50,612 nt of DNA from Methylococcaceae bacterium. GTDB taxonomy: Bacteria > Pseudomonadota > Gammaproteobacteria > Methylococcales > Methylomonadaceae. Numbering within the stretch: the stretch's first letter is position 1; each line of letters starts with the position of its first letter. Where the stretch lies: NCBI GenBank assembly GCA_021647585.1, contig JAKIUK010000027.1:1-50612 (forward strand), written 5' to 3'. The translations under genes were made by a program, and so were the position numbers. Shown here one piece after another: positions 1 to 9,506 of the stretch. The notes below the pieces were generated by a model. The model searched no databases, had not been told where the DNA came from, and worked only from the letters and a program-made list of their open reading frames with translations.

Positions 1-391
1 GAATTCGTTTTTGCATTCGTGTGATAGCCTTGGGACATATTAATTCCTTTGTGGTGAAAGTTTTAATATGTTATCAGGGCTGTCCTTTTAATTTTTAAAT
101 TCAGGTATAACGTGGTGAAACTATACAGATAACCACCACCAATGAACGGATTACTTTGATTCAAAAGCCTGTGTTTGTTGGTGATAGTATTAACTGTACC
201 CAAAGTTTTGTAGTTTTATGTAACAGAATTTATTAGCCCCTATTTGTCAGGTTAAAAGCACCGCCTTTAGGCGGTCAGATTTATCTATGATTTAGAATAG
301 TATTTTTAGGCATTAGTTTTGGAGAGATTATGGTTTATAGGATAGTGGGTCGAATCTGTTGATAAAGCTATTTTAAAAACTTATCCATTAT
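1..391. other. Gene-free edge region
   Basis: I find no convincing gene here. A short perfect hairpin (ccgcctttaggcgg) lies at 261-274 and could be a terminator or a REP-like unit. The region ends at the MITE target duplication attat at 387-391. Confidence 0.5.
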
Positions 392-603
392 CATAGAAAG
401 ATCAGTTGGGCGCGGAATTATAGTGTAAGGTATTGGTTTCACAGTGTTTTAACAGGTTTTTTCTCCTGCAAAATCTGCATTTCCTACTTCCATGTAGGTC
501 AATAAATCTGAGCTTCACCCATTCGGTTAAGCGGACATTTTTTTGAAGTGCTGTGGAATCAAGAGCTTGTGCTGGAATCCGTGATCCAACTGATTTTTCT
601 AGG
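392..603 (-). mobile_element. 212-bp MITE, family 1, copy A
   Basis: The element starts catagaaagatcagttgg and ends ccaactgatttttctagg, so the two 18-bp ends are near-perfect terminal inverted repeats. It is flanked by the direct repeat attat at 387-391 and 604-608, a 5-bp target duplication. The interior matches the element at 40479-40690 over its full length in opposite orientation, and both copies are 212 bp. No open frame of useful length encodes a transposase, so it is non-autonomous. Confidence 0.85.
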
Positions 604-609
604 ATTATT

Positions 610-667
610 GGGGAGCAGGCTTTAGCCTGTTCTTGCTATGAAGAATGCAGGTTAATACCTGCGCCCC
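610..667. repeat. Palindromic repeat with two inner hairpins
   Basis: The ends ggggagcagg and cctgcgcccc are near inverted repeats. Inside are two smaller palindromes, aggctttagcct and aggttaatacct. A related gaggctaaagcctc unit lies at about 5605-5622. This looks like a dispersed REP-type unit. Confidence 0.5.
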
Positions 668-880
668 AAAAGATGGTTACTAATGAGGGTATATTTGGTA
701 AGGCTACAACTTTAACCCACCAGCAAGAAATGTCCAATATTATTTGGAAAATCACTTTGAGCTCACTGGTGGTTGTTGAATTAGGAAAAACAATCTAAAT
801 ACCTTTGATACAATTAATATACAATAAGTTACGTAATATCTTAGTGTTCAACTGCTTTTTCTAGGTTTATTGTATCTGCA

Positions 881-3844
881 TTAGTTTGAAGTTAGATTTA
901 GAATTGTGGCAATTGCATTATCAGAATTCTTAGGATCAACGATAACATCCAGTAAAAATATTCTTTCTATCGCAATACCCTTATCAACCAAATGCTTGGA
1001 TATGACTTGTGCCCGTGTAGTCGCTAATTTTCGCAATCGTTGAGGATTAGGAGGAATACTTGCAGCCAATTTAATCTTTGCAACTTCATAGAAATCACCG
1101 GTCTTAGGGGCCCGTAGACGAGGTGTTCCAAATAATGACTTCTCGGCTAAATTAGGGAATTTTTTTATAAATAAGTCAGCCATTAGCTGCTGATTTTCTT
1201 TATCTGATTGGGATATGTGTTCAGTCAATACCTTTATACCACTATTCTTGTTTAACTCTTCCCTCCGAATCTGTAATAATTGATTTTCTAAAGCTTCCTG
1301 TTGTAAACGTGGCCAATCCTTTTTAGAAAAAGCAGCACCTTTAATTTCCAGTTTTAGTGCCGGACGATTAGATAATGCATTTGCCAAACCGTCTAACTTT
1401 GCTTTTTGTTGATCATCTAACAAGGTAGTGCCGGGTGGAAATATAATCTTACTGACATCTTCATCACTCCCTATTAAGGATGCAACTGCATAAAAGGGTG
1501 AGGAGATTATTTTGCTGATTACATTAACCAAAGCATCCACTATTATACTTCCAATACTAAATTCAGGATCATCAAGACTTCCAGTGATTGGAACATCAAG
1601 TTCTATTTTTCCACTGGCGTCTTCTAATAATGCAATGGCTAAACCCAAGGGTAAAGAAACAGCTTCTGGGTTATCTACTTCCTTACCTAAAACTAACTGA
1701 TCAATTAATAAAATGTTTGAGGCAGTAAGCTGGTTATTATGTATCTTATATTTTAAGCCTAATGACATATTACCTTTTTCAATTTTTCGCCCAGCAAAAT
1801 CGGCCATGTAGGGTGTCATTAATGGTAATGGCATGCTTTTAAAATCAAGATTAAATTCGGAATTTCCCTGCTTGGGGCTTATTTTACCTTTGATTTTAAC
1901 TGGAGCCAGGTTTTCTACTGTTCCATTCAAGATAACGTTTATAACAGCATTATGATCTGAAGAAATACCTTTCACTGAGCCTTTTAAATGATTTAAATGT
2001 GCTGAAAAAGGGAGAAACAGAGATCTGTCTGAAAAGTCTGTGATGCCTTCCCTTACTTCAACGTGTGCAATTTTAAAGGTAGGAGTAATAGTTTCATTTT
2101 TTATAGTTTGTTTATTATGCTGGTTTTGTTTTGTTGCTTTATTATTTTGATCTGTATTTTTGACTATATCATTCACATTTATAGTTTTATCTTTTCTAAT
2201 TAAAACTCTTGTATAAGGATGATCTATCTTAATTGTGTCAACACTAAAGCTGTTTGCTGCCAGATTCAGTTGTATATTTTTCAGATTCAGTTGCTTCCAG
2301 TTTAAAAAATCTTTATTAGATACTCTGTCTCTGGTGACCAGGTTGTCGATATGGCTATTTCCATTTAACAGGATATTTAAGGGGGTATTGTCCTGCTGTT
2401 GCAGTGCGACTTTTGCGTTAATATTAAAAAACCCAGAGATGATATCCAGACGAACAAATCTATCTATATAAGGCTGGAAATCTTTGATGGCGATATTTGC
2501 TGCATCTATCTGGATATTACTGGAAAAGGGTATTAGTACCGTATCTCCTTTTATGTTTAAAACACCCGATTCATTGATTTTAACTTCTAGTTTGAAAGGA
2601 AGAATTGCTCCAAGTTTGTTTGACAACTTAGTTGTATTGAAATTAAGAGAGGTTAAATTCAGGTGAGCAGGGGGTGACAATGATTTATCAATGAGATTAA
2701 AGCTAAAATCATTCAGCGCTAACTGATTGATTGTTATATTCCAGGACTCATCCTTTTTCTCGGTTGTAGTTAGGCTTTGTTGAGGCTTTTCGTTTTCAAT
2801 AGTTGTGCTGGATGTAGCAAAAAGAGTTTGATAATTTAAACTACCATCAGTATTTAACCAGGCTTGAAAATGAGCATCTTTTGCTGATACAGAAGAAATT
2901 TCTATTTGTTTGTTTTGCAAATTGACAGTTATTCCCGATAGCTTGAAGTCAGGTATGCTGAATAGTGTGTCTTTAGTCTCTTTTTCAACAAGCTGAAATT
3001 CATAAAGTTCTATATTGGCATTATTAACTATAATCTGCATTCCTTCTGCTGTATCAGTTAGACGATAATCTGCCTTAATTAATTCACTTCCTTTTAATAT
3101 TTCAAATTTGACCGCATGTTGTAAAAAAAGCTCCCATACCCGATGGAAATTTACTTTCTTGAGTTCTATATGGCCATTAGATTGAAAAGGATTTAATTTT
3201 AATTTGCCTTGCCAGTTTAATTGTCCACCGGATGCAAACTTTAACGAAAAAGCCAGTTGTGACTGTATATTGGGTAGAGTAGTAAAATCTTTAATATTCA
3301 GGTTTAAGGGAAAGACCTCTTCTTGGTGGGATGGAGAATAATAATTATCTTGCCAGCTTAACTTTCCTTCTGAAATAGCTATTTGAGATATGGTAATGGG
3401 GAAAATTTCTTCATCGGCGGATTCTGTTTTAGGCACTGCTTCAGCATTACTTAGTAAATCTGAAAAATTAAAAGCACCCTGTTTATCTCGTTTAACCAAA
3501 GCATAGGGTTGTATGAGCTCGACCTGATCTATGTGTAGTGAGAGATCAGTAATGGAACGTACTACGCCAATATTTACATATAAGGAATTAAAATTGAAAA
3601 AAGTTTCGGTGTCTGTTTTTTTTGTTTCAAAGCCATGCAGATTAAGTTCCATTGAAAATGGGTTGAAGGTGATTTTTTTAATCTGTACATTTCGGTCAAA
3701 TTTCTCATGTGCAATTTTGGGTATTTGATCAGATAAAACAGCGGGAATTACTAAAAAACCTAATATAGAATAAACCAGTAATATTGCTGAAACTGATAAA
3801 AAAAGTATTTTAATTTTTGTTGATATGACAAGGCTTTTCATTTT
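881..3844 (-). CDS. AsmA-like DUF748 domain protein
   Basis: A large envelope protein of about 987 aa. A short cytoplasmic N-terminus precedes one membrane anchor (KILFLSVSAILLVYSILGF), and the long remainder is beta-rich and probably periplasmic. Recognition rests on the DUF748 signature near residue 700, LALLEDASGKIELDVP-like text followed by the GSLDDPEFSIGSIIVDAL stretch, and a C-terminal OmpA-like tail (RAQVISKHLVDKGI). DUF748 proteins belong to the AsmA superfamily, some members of which are bridge-like lipid carriers between the membranes; transport here is inference. I chose ATG at 3844, just before the anchor. A TTG 16 codons upstream would extend the frame to 3892 but has no visible ribosome binding site. 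The gene is divergent from the oxidoreductase at 4171. Confidence 0.85.
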   Translation of the reverse strand, partial: KMKSLVISTKIKILFLSVSAILLVYSILGFLVIPAVLSDQIPKIAHEKFDRNVQIKKITFNPFSMELNLHGFETKKTDTETFFNFNSLYVNIGVVRSITDLSLHIDQVELIQPYALVKRDKQGAFNFSDLLSNAEAVPKTESADEEIFPITISQIAISEGKLSWQDNYYSPSHQEEVFPLNLNIKDFTTLPNIQSQLAFSLKFASGGQLNWQGKLKLNPFQSNGHIELKKVNFHRVWELFLQHAVKFEILKGSELIKADYRLTDTAEGMQIIVNNANIELYEFQLVEKETKDTLFSIPDFKLSGITVNLQNKQIEISSVSAKDAHFQAWLNTDGSLNYQTLFATSSTTIENEKPQQSLTTTEKKDESWNITINQLALNDFSFNLIDKSLSPPAHLNLTSLNFNTTKLSNKLGAILPFKLEVKINESGVLNIKGDTVLIPFSSNIQIDAANIAIKDFQPYIDRFVRLDIISGFFNINAKVALQQQDNTPLNILLNGNSHIDNLVTRDRVSNKDFLNWKQLNLKNIQLNLAANSFSVDTIKIDHPYTRVLIRKDKTINVNDIVKNTDQNNKATKQNQHNKQTIKNETITPTFKIAHVEVREGITDFSDRSLFLPFSAHLNHLKGSVKGISSDHNAVINVILNGTVENLAPVKIKGKISPKQGNSEFNLDFKSMPLPLMTPYMADFAGRKIEKGNMSLGLKYKIHNNQLTASNILLIDQLVLGKEVDNPEAVSLPLGLAIALLEDASGKIELDVPITGSLDDPEFSIGSIIVDALVNVISKIISSPFYAVASLIGSDEDVSKIIFPPGTTLLDDQQKAKLDGLANALSNRPALKLEIKGAAFSKKDWPRLQQEALENQLLQIRREELNKNSGIKVLTEHISQSDKENQQLMADLFIKKFPNLAEKSLFGTPRLRAPKTGDFYEVAKIKLAASIPPNPQRLRKLATTRAQVISKHLVDKGIAIERIFLLDVIVDPKNSDNAIATILNLTSN

Positions 3845-4170
3845 AGTTTCATTCAAAGAGGTTATGAGTGTTTGATTTTCAATAGCAGACAAAATAGTGG
3901 GTTTAATATGACCGAACCAAGATATAGGAAATAAACTAAATGTTTGTAAGTAATTTATATTACTTGAATTTTAACACTAATAGCCCCTCATTTAGTTTGT
4001 TATTGATTCAATAGATAAATCGATATGTTGGTTTAATAAAATAATAACCTATCTTTTACCTCCAGGTTGTCTTTGTATTTATTCTTATCGATAATAAACT
4101 TTCTATATAATCCGCAATTGTTATTGTGAGAAGTATAATAAAGAAAATTAATTTTATGACAATCTAAGCA
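3845..4170. promoter_or_regulatory. Divergent intergenic region
   Basis: This AT-rich spacer separates two divergent genes and should hold both promoters. A -10-like TATAAT at 4134-4139 lies 31 bases before the rightward start codon, and another TATAAT-like run is at about 4106. No good -35 box stands out. Confidence 0.35.
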
Positions 4171-5493
4171 ATGGATGATGTATATAAAAAAAATTATGAT
4201 GTTTTAGTTATTGGTGGTGGTCCTGCGGGTACAACTATTGCCAGTTTACTTGCACAAAAGGGACATGATGTCTGTGTTTTAGAAAAATCCTTTCATCCTC
4301 GTTTCCATATTGGAGAATCATTGTTACCAATGAATCTGCCTATTCTAGAAAAACTGGGTGTACTTGAGCAGGTTGATGCAATTGGTGTAAAAAAATATGC
4401 TGCAGAGTTTAACTCATTGGTAACAGATCCAGCGCAAGATGTTTTTTATTTTTCCAAAGCCACTAACAAAAATCATCCTTATGCTTATCAAGTGAGGCGC
4501 TCTGAATTTGATCAGATTTTGTTTACAAACTGTCAAAAAGTAGGGGTGACAACATTTGAAGGAATGACGGTATTACAGGCGGACTTAAGTGGTTGTTTAA
4601 AGAAAATCCAGGGACATGATGAAAATGGAAATGAACACGAGTTTACGGGGCGTTTTTTAGTTGATGCATCTGGGCGTGATACATTCTTAGCACGGCAATT
4701 AAATAGTAAAAGAAAAAATACTCAGCATCAAATGTCAGCTATTTATGGTCATTTTCGCAATGTTAAACGTAGAACAGGGAAGGATGAAGGTAATATTAGT
4801 ATTTACTGGTTTGAACATGGCTGGGTCTGGATGATTCCTTTGCAAGAGGGGGTAATGAGTGTCGGTTTTGTTTGCTGGCCCAGTTATCTGAAAACGCGTA
4901 ATAGCTCTTTAGAACTATTTTTACTGCAAACTTTAAACAGTGTTCCTGAAATTAATGAACGTATGCTAGAGGCGTGTCTTGATGGACATGTACATGCAAC
5001 AGGAAATTATTCTTATTGTTCTGATGTGATGTCAGGTGATGGCTTTTTACTGATTGGAGATGCCTATGCCTTTGTAGACCCGGTTTTTTCCAGTGGGGTT
5101 TATTTGGCTATGCAAAGTGCCGTTCGTGGCGCTGATTTGGTAGATCAATTACTCAATCAGGCATCGTCTACAAAGCAAGAGGGGAAATTAATTGCGCAAT
5201 TCAAAGCTTCGGTAGAACAAGAAATAAAAGCTTTTTGTTGGTTTATTTATCGCTTTAACAGTCCTGCTTTGCATAAACTGTTAATGTCTTCTGATGAAGC
5301 AAGTCAGCATCCGGTTAAGCAAAAATTGAAAGCAGCCGTGATATCAGTCCTGGCTGGAGATGCCTACAAAAATAAACAGATAAGATTTCCCTTATGGATT
5401 TTTAAATTGCTATACAGAATTAATTACTGTATCAATTTTAAGGAGAATAGCTGGTATACAAAATTTAAAAAACTACAGAGTAGTGATGGTTAG
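4171..5493 (+). CDS. Flavin-dependent halogenase-like FAD oxidoreductase
   Basis: A 440-aa FAD enzyme. The N-terminal Rossmann motif GGGPAG is at residues 15-20, HIGESLLP at about 46-53, the second FAD motif (LIGDAYAFVDPVFSSG) at about 296-311. The tripartite motif WVWMIP at 218-223 fits the WxWxIP signature of flavin-dependent halogenases, and lysines at 74-75 (GVKKYAAEF) lie where halogenases carry the catalytic lysine. Related FAD monooxygenases and geranylgeranyl-reductase-type enzymes share much of this layout, so halogenation is inference and the substrate is unknown. No biosynthetic cluster surrounds it: it is a single gene between the divergent DUF748 gene and a convergent lipoprotein gene, with a terminator-like hairpin between the convergent pair. 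Confidence 0.75.
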   Translation: MDDVYKKNYDVLVIGGGPAGTTIASLLAQKGHDVCVLEKSFHPRFHIGESLLPMNLPILEKLGVLEQVDAIGVKKYAAEFNSLVTDPAQDVFYFSKATNKNHPYAYQVRRSEFDQILFTNCQKVGVTTFEGMTVLQADLSGCLKKIQGHDENGNEHEFTGRFLVDASGRDTFLARQLNSKRKNTQHQMSAIYGHFRNVKRRTGKDEGNISIYWFEHGWVWMIPLQEGVMSVGFVCWPSYLKTRNSSLELFLLQTLNSVPEINERMLEACLDGHVHATGNYSYCSDVMSGDGFLLIGDAYAFVDPVFSSGVYLAMQSAVRGADLVDQLLNQASSTKQEGKLIAQFKASVEQEIKAFCWFIYRFNSPALHKLLMSSDEASQHPVKQKLKAAVISVLAGDAYKNKQIRFPLWIFKLLYRINYCINFKENSWYTKFKKLQSSDG

Positions 5494-5569
5494 ATTTTAC
5501 AGAATGGATTGGATAATAGAAGGTGAGGAATAGAATATAAAAGATTTCTCTTTGTAAGTTAATAAAACA

Positions 5570-5700
5570 ATATGGCTATATACAAACCACAGGTTATCTT
5601 TTGGAAGTGAGGCTAAAGCCTCACTCCCACGCTGAAAATTATTTTGGTAATTATGAACCTATTTTCAATCACAATCTGTGGTTAGTTCATAGCCATGTTA
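5570..5700. repeat. Fold-back repeat between convergent genes
   Basis: The left arm (atggctatatacaaaccaca) and the right arm (tgtggttagttcatagccat) are imperfect inverted repeats about 130 bp apart. Between them lies a small palindrome around gtgaggctaaagcctcac. The element ends just before the terminator at 5702-5730. It has no coding capacity and is MITE-like in form. Confidence 0.6.
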
Positions 5701-5701
5701 A

Positions 5702-5730
5702 ACAAAGGAGGGATGAATACCCTCCTTTGT
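5702..5730. terminator. Bidirectional rho-independent terminator
   Basis: A perfect 11-bp stem, acaaaggaggg and ccctcctttgt, encloses a 7-nt loop. It lies between two convergent genes and is followed by short T-rich runs on both strands. It would serve mainly the minus-strand lipoprotein gene ending at 5751. Confidence 0.75.
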
Positions 5731-5750
5731 ATTTGAATAGCTATTATTAA

Positions 5751-6944
5751 TTACATATCCGTTCTTTTATAGACTACTCTACGGTTATGTGCGCGACCTG
5801 CTTCTGTATCATTTGAAGCAACTGGTTTTGCTTCTCCGAAACCTCTGGTTGTTAAGCGGGTTGCAGCGATACCATTGTTAACAAGAAGTTGTTTTACTGA
5901 TACTGCTCTACGTTCAGACAGATTCTGGTTATAAGTTGCAGAGCCTTTGCTGTCGGTATGCCCTTGAATTTCAACTGTTAAGCCTGGATTTAGTTTTAAA
6001 ACTTTAATTGCATTATCAAATACGTTTTCATAACCGGATTTAATAGTTGCTTTATCGAAGTCAAAAAGAACGCCGTGGAAAGCCCAGCAGCCGTCTTTAT
6101 CTACGATTGCACCTCTAGGTGTATTAGGACAGCGATCTTTGCTGTCAAGTACACCGTCTCCATCTGCATCACCTTCAGCTGCAACTGCAACTGGAGCTGA
6201 GACGGTAAAAAAGACTTTAGTTACAAAATCAGCCATGCCATTGCTTGATGCAACTGCACTTGCAGTTGTTGAAAATCCACAACCTGAAATATCTGCTAAT
6301 TGTTCTAGAGCAGCTTGCCCCGCTGCTTCTTTTTCATTACCAACCCAAATAGTGTACAAACATAATTTATCGCCATACTGTTGCTTCAATGCTTCAACAG
6401 CAGGAACTGGAGAAACATCGTAATTGTATCCATCACTTAAAAGAATAACAGCTATATTGCCTGGTGCAGAGGTGAGATCTGTGTTTGCTGCTGTCAGTGC
6501 AGAAGCAACGGGAGTGCCACCACTGGAACATTCTAGAGAGTTAATTGCGCCTGCAAATGAAGCGGAAGTATAACTTTGGACAGCCTGGTTGAGTTTGCTA
6601 AAACCCCAAGACAAGCAAGGGCCAAAACCGAAGCTACGAAGGCCGGAAGATAAACTGATATTTGGAATGGTTTGATTCATTCTGTCTAATATTTCTTTTT
6701 CAACTGAAAGTTTGCTTAGAGCTGATTGTCCAGAGAATCCACTGCCTAAATAGGTATCTCCGGTAGAAGATGAAGAGTCATTAATGACAAAAAAGGAATT
6801 TTTTTTCTGTTGTAGTTGCCCTGATTTAACTAGAGGATTTAAGTCTGTTGCTTGAAAAGGTGAAAACGTACTGATGGATTGAGTGGCACAACCAGATAAA
6901 GCAATACTTGCTATGGTTGCAGCGGTGAGTAGGGTTTTTTTCAT
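5751..6944 (-). CDS. OmpA-family lipoprotein with VWA-like domain
   Basis: A lipoprotein of 397 aa. The start ATG at 6944 has an aaggaaaa ribosome site just upstream; the open frame extends 10 codons further without one. The signal peptide MKKTLLTAATIASIALSGC ends in a lipobox. Residues about 45-250 look like a von Willebrand-type fold (FFVINDSSSSTGD, then VILLSDGYNYD). A calcium-binding thrombospondin-3-like repeat follows (DADGDGVLDSKDRCPNTPRG). The C-terminus is an OmpA peptidoglycan-binding domain (FDFDKATIKSGYENVFDNAI, then QGHTDSKGS and NLSERRA). It probably ties outer membrane to cell wall; the VWA ligand is unknown. Single gene, ended by the 5702 terminator. Confidence 0.85.
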   Translation of the reverse strand: MKKTLLTAATIASIALSGCATQSISTFSPFQATDLNPLVKSGQLQQKKNSFFVINDSSSSTGDTYLGSGFSGQSALSKLSVEKEILDRMNQTIPNISLSSGLRSFGFGPCLSWGFSKLNQAVQSYTSASFAGAINSLECSSGGTPVASALTAANTDLTSAPGNIAVILLSDGYNYDVSPVPAVEALKQQYGDKLCLYTIWVGNEKEAAGQAALEQLADISGCGFSTTASAVASSNGMADFVTKVFFTVSAPVAVAAEGDADGDGVLDSKDRCPNTPRGAIVDKDGCWAFHGVLFDFDKATIKSGYENVFDNAIKVLKLNPGLTVEIQGHTDSKGSATYNQNLSERRAVSVKQLLVNNGIAATRLTTRGFGEAKPVASNDTEAGRAHNRRVVYKRTDM

Positions 6945-7065
6945 GGTTGATTTTCCTTGATGATATGGTTTCAAAATGGGCAGATAACAAACTATCTACC
7001 AATTGCTGAGTATAGTACATTAAAAGTCGTTATTTGCGTAGTCGAATTGGCTTAGGCGGAGGTTC

Positions 7066-8082
7066 CTAATAAATTTTGACTTGCTTGCCTGTTTTTACTG
7101 ATTGCAGAGCTGCAGTAATAACCTGACAATTGGTTTTTGCATCTTCGAGAGAAAGTACTGGTTTTATTTTATTAAGCACGCAGTGACTAAAATGTTCGAC
7201 TTCCAGGCGGAAATGGTTTGCTAGAGCCAAGGTTTCCTGGCATTGTTGACCAGAGTCTGTCCACCATGAAATAACAGGTGTTTCTGCTTGTTTTGCCCAA
7301 ACATTATGGCATTTTAAGCCACCTTTAGTGCCTATAACTTCATATTCAGCTCGACGGGCATGTTCAAAACCAAAATCAAAGTGTGCGTATTTTCCATCAC
7401 CAAAATCAATAATTCCGTTACAGCTGATATCTGCTCCACTATCAATATGTTTAGCCATTGCTGAAACTACGAGTGGAGATTCGTTATAAAAAGGCAGTCG
7501 TGCAGCGTGAATTGCGTAGCAGCCTATGTCCCACATAGCACCACTACCATTTTCTACACTGTCATCTATGCGGTAGTGACGAGCGGGTTGCATAGGATAG
7601 GCAAAACAGGAGCGTACTGAACGTACTTCACCGATTAGGCCAGAAGCAATAATTTCCTTAACACGAGTATGTTGCGGATGGAAGCGATACATAAAGCCTT
7701 CCATTACTATGACATTATTTTTTTCTGCAGCTGTATTGATTGTTTCTATATCATTAACAGTTAATGCCATTGGTTTTTCACATAAAACATGTTTACCGTG
7801 CTCAATTGCACGTATTGTCCATTGTGCGTGTTCCTTATTGGCTAAAGGGATATAAACAGCCTGGATATCAGAATCTGTGAGGATTGACTCAGCTTGATCA
7901 TAGATTTTTACCTCCTTTAGTTGTGGAGCGTATTTTTTTAGTGTTTCTGCTGCTGCTCCTGGACGTCTGCTTGCAATAGCGATAAGTTCACTGTTTTCTG
8001 CTTCAACAATAGCTGGCATTAATTGTTGATTGATTCTGGCTGCGCCCAGTATGCCCCAGCGAAGTTTTGTATTGTTGTTCAT
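7066..8082 (-). CDS. Gfo/Idh/MocA-family NAD(P) oxidoreductase
   Basis: A 338-aa oxidoreductase. The N-terminal Rossmann fold begins with GILGAARINQQLMPAIVEA. The family motif EKPMAL, which carries the conserved lysine, is at about 98-103. The C-terminal alpha/beta domain (GSGAMWDIGCYAIHAAR) is typical of sugar-type dehydrogenases. It starts 2 nt after the bioA stop, with aggaa from the bioA end serving as ribosome site, so the two are probably cotranscribed. The link to biotin synthesis is positional only; the substrate cannot be read from sequence. Confidence 0.85.
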   Translation of the reverse strand: MNNNTKLRWGILGAARINQQLMPAIVEAENSELIAIASRRPGAAAETLKKYAPQLKEVKIYDQAESILTDSDIQAVYIPLANKEHAQWTIRAIEHGKHVLCEKPMALTVNDIETINTAAEKNNVIVMEGFMYRFHPQHTRVKEIIASGLIGEVRSVRSCFAYPMQPARHYRIDDSVENGSGAMWDIGCYAIHAARLPFYNESPLVVSAMAKHIDSGADISCNGIIDFGDGKYAHFDFGFEHARRAEYEVIGTKGGLKCHNVWAKQAETPVISWWTDSGQQCQETLALANHFRLEVEHFSHCVLNKIKPVLSLEDAKTNCQVITAALQSVKTGKQVKIY

Positions 8083-8084
8083 AA

Positions 8085-9374
8085 CTATTCCTGAATGTTG
8101 GAAATTATAGTGGTAACGGCGTTGGTTAAGATGGTGAGTTCATCGGTAGTTATTATATAGGGTGGCATGAGATAGATTAAATTATTAAATGGTCTTATCC
8201 AGACCCCAGCCTCAATAAATTGAGGTTGTATTAGTTGCATATTAACCGGCCGATGAAGTTCTACTACACCAATCGCGCCCAGTACACGAACATCTTTTAC
8301 TAGATTGAAATTTCTACACGGCTCTAATCCTGCTTTTAGACAGCGTTCAATTTGCTTAATCCTATCTTGCCAAGGACTCTGTAAAAGTAACTTTAAACTT
8401 GCGAGTCCAGTACTGCAGGCTAAAGGGTTAGCCATAAATGTTGGGCCATGCATAAACAGTCCTGGTTCTCCAGTACTGATGGTTTGAGCGACTTTATAGC
8501 TGGTCAAGGTTGCTGCTAAGGTCATGTATCCGCCGGTGAGAGCTTTGCCTAGACAAAGTATGTCGGGGTTAATTGAGGCATGCTCACAGGCAAACAATTT
8601 GCCAGTTCGACCAAAACCAGTGGCAATTTCATCCAGGATTAATAACACGTCATATTGGTCACAGAGTTTACGTATTTGTTGCAAATATTCTGGAGAATAA
8701 AATCGCATGCCACCAGCTCCTTGCACGATGGGTTCTAAAATTATGGCTGCAATATATTGGTGGTTGTTTTGTAATTGTGCACAGATGGGGGAAATATCTG
8801 CTTCAGTACAGGATTGCTCAAATCCGCAGTTAGGCGCATCAGCAAAAAACTGTTGTACCAGAGTATCTGCAAATAAGCTATGCATGCCATTGATAGGATC
8901 ACTCACTGACATAGCGCCAAATGTATCACCATGATAGCCCTGGCGAATACTTAGAAATTTGTTCTTTGCGGGTCGGTTTTTAGCATGCCAATATTGAAGA
9001 GCCATTTTCATGGCAACTTCAACGGACACTGAACCAGAATCGACAAAAAACACTGTTTTAAGAGGCTCAGGTGTTAACTCAACTAACTGAACAGCCAAAT
9101 CAACAGCAGGCTGATGAGTTAAGCCTCCAAACATGATATGAGACATGTCTTGCAGTTGATCTTTAACGGCTTGATTTATTCGTGGATTATTATAACCATG
9201 TATAGCGCTCCACCATGAGGACATGCCATCAATTAATTCACGTCCATCAGTGAGTTTAATGCGCACGCCATGAGCAGATTTAACTGGATAAACAGGCAGC
9301 TTTGTTCCCATTGCGCTATAGGGGTGCCATACATAATCACGGTCGTGTTCCAGGAGTAAAGATAAGTTTGTCAT
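8085..9374 (-). CDS. bioA: Adenosylmethionine-8-amino-7-oxononanoate aminotransferase
   Basis: A 429-aa PLP enzyme of biotin synthesis that converts KAPA to DAPA with S-adenosylmethionine as amino donor. Diagnostic text includes the N-terminal VWHPYSAMG and DGMSSWWSAIHGYNNP, the mid-protein YHGDTFGAMSVSD, LILDEIATGFGRTG, and the PLP-lysine region CLGKALTGGYM. Length matches the family (about 430). No other bio genes are in the window, so the pathway is split in this genome. The gene is divergent from aceE. Confidence 0.95.
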   Translation of the reverse strand: MTNLSLLLEHDRDYVWHPYSAMGTKLPVYPVKSAHGVRIKLTDGRELIDGMSSWWSAIHGYNNPRINQAVKDQLQDMSHIMFGGLTHQPAVDLAVQLVELTPEPLKTVFFVDSGSVSVEVAMKMALQYWHAKNRPAKNKFLSIRQGYHGDTFGAMSVSDPINGMHSLFADTLVQQFFADAPNCGFEQSCTEADISPICAQLQNNHQYIAAIILEPIVQGAGGMRFYSPEYLQQIRKLCDQYDVLLILDEIATGFGRTGKLFACEHASINPDILCLGKALTGGYMTLAATLTSYKVAQTISTGEPGLFMHGPTFMANPLACSTGLASLKLLLQSPWQDRIKQIERCLKAGLEPCRNFNLVKDVRVLGAIGVVELHRPVNMQLIQPQFIEAGVWIRPFNNLIYLMPPYIITTDELTILTNAVTTIISNIQE

Positions 9375-9426
9375 AAGTATAAGTTATATATGTTCAGCTT
9401 TAGTACATCGAGTTATGTATTTTCGG

Positions 9427-9432
9427 TATAAT
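9427..9432 (+). promoter_or_regulatory. Likely -10 box of the aceE promoter
   Basis: A perfect TATAAT lies 74 bases upstream of the aceE ATG in the bioA-aceE divergent spacer. The -35 region is poor, so activation or an extended contact may be needed. Confidence 0.45.
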
Positions 9433-9506
9433 TACACAAATCAAACTATCCTTGGTCAGAAATTAAGGGTAGCAGCAATATATAGAGGGTAAAACCGGAG
9501 TTTTTA

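Noticed and set aside
553..798. 81-codon open frame near the left edge
   Set aside because: It starts inside the 212-bp MITE and runs through a palindromic repeat, with no ribosome site and no family resemblance.
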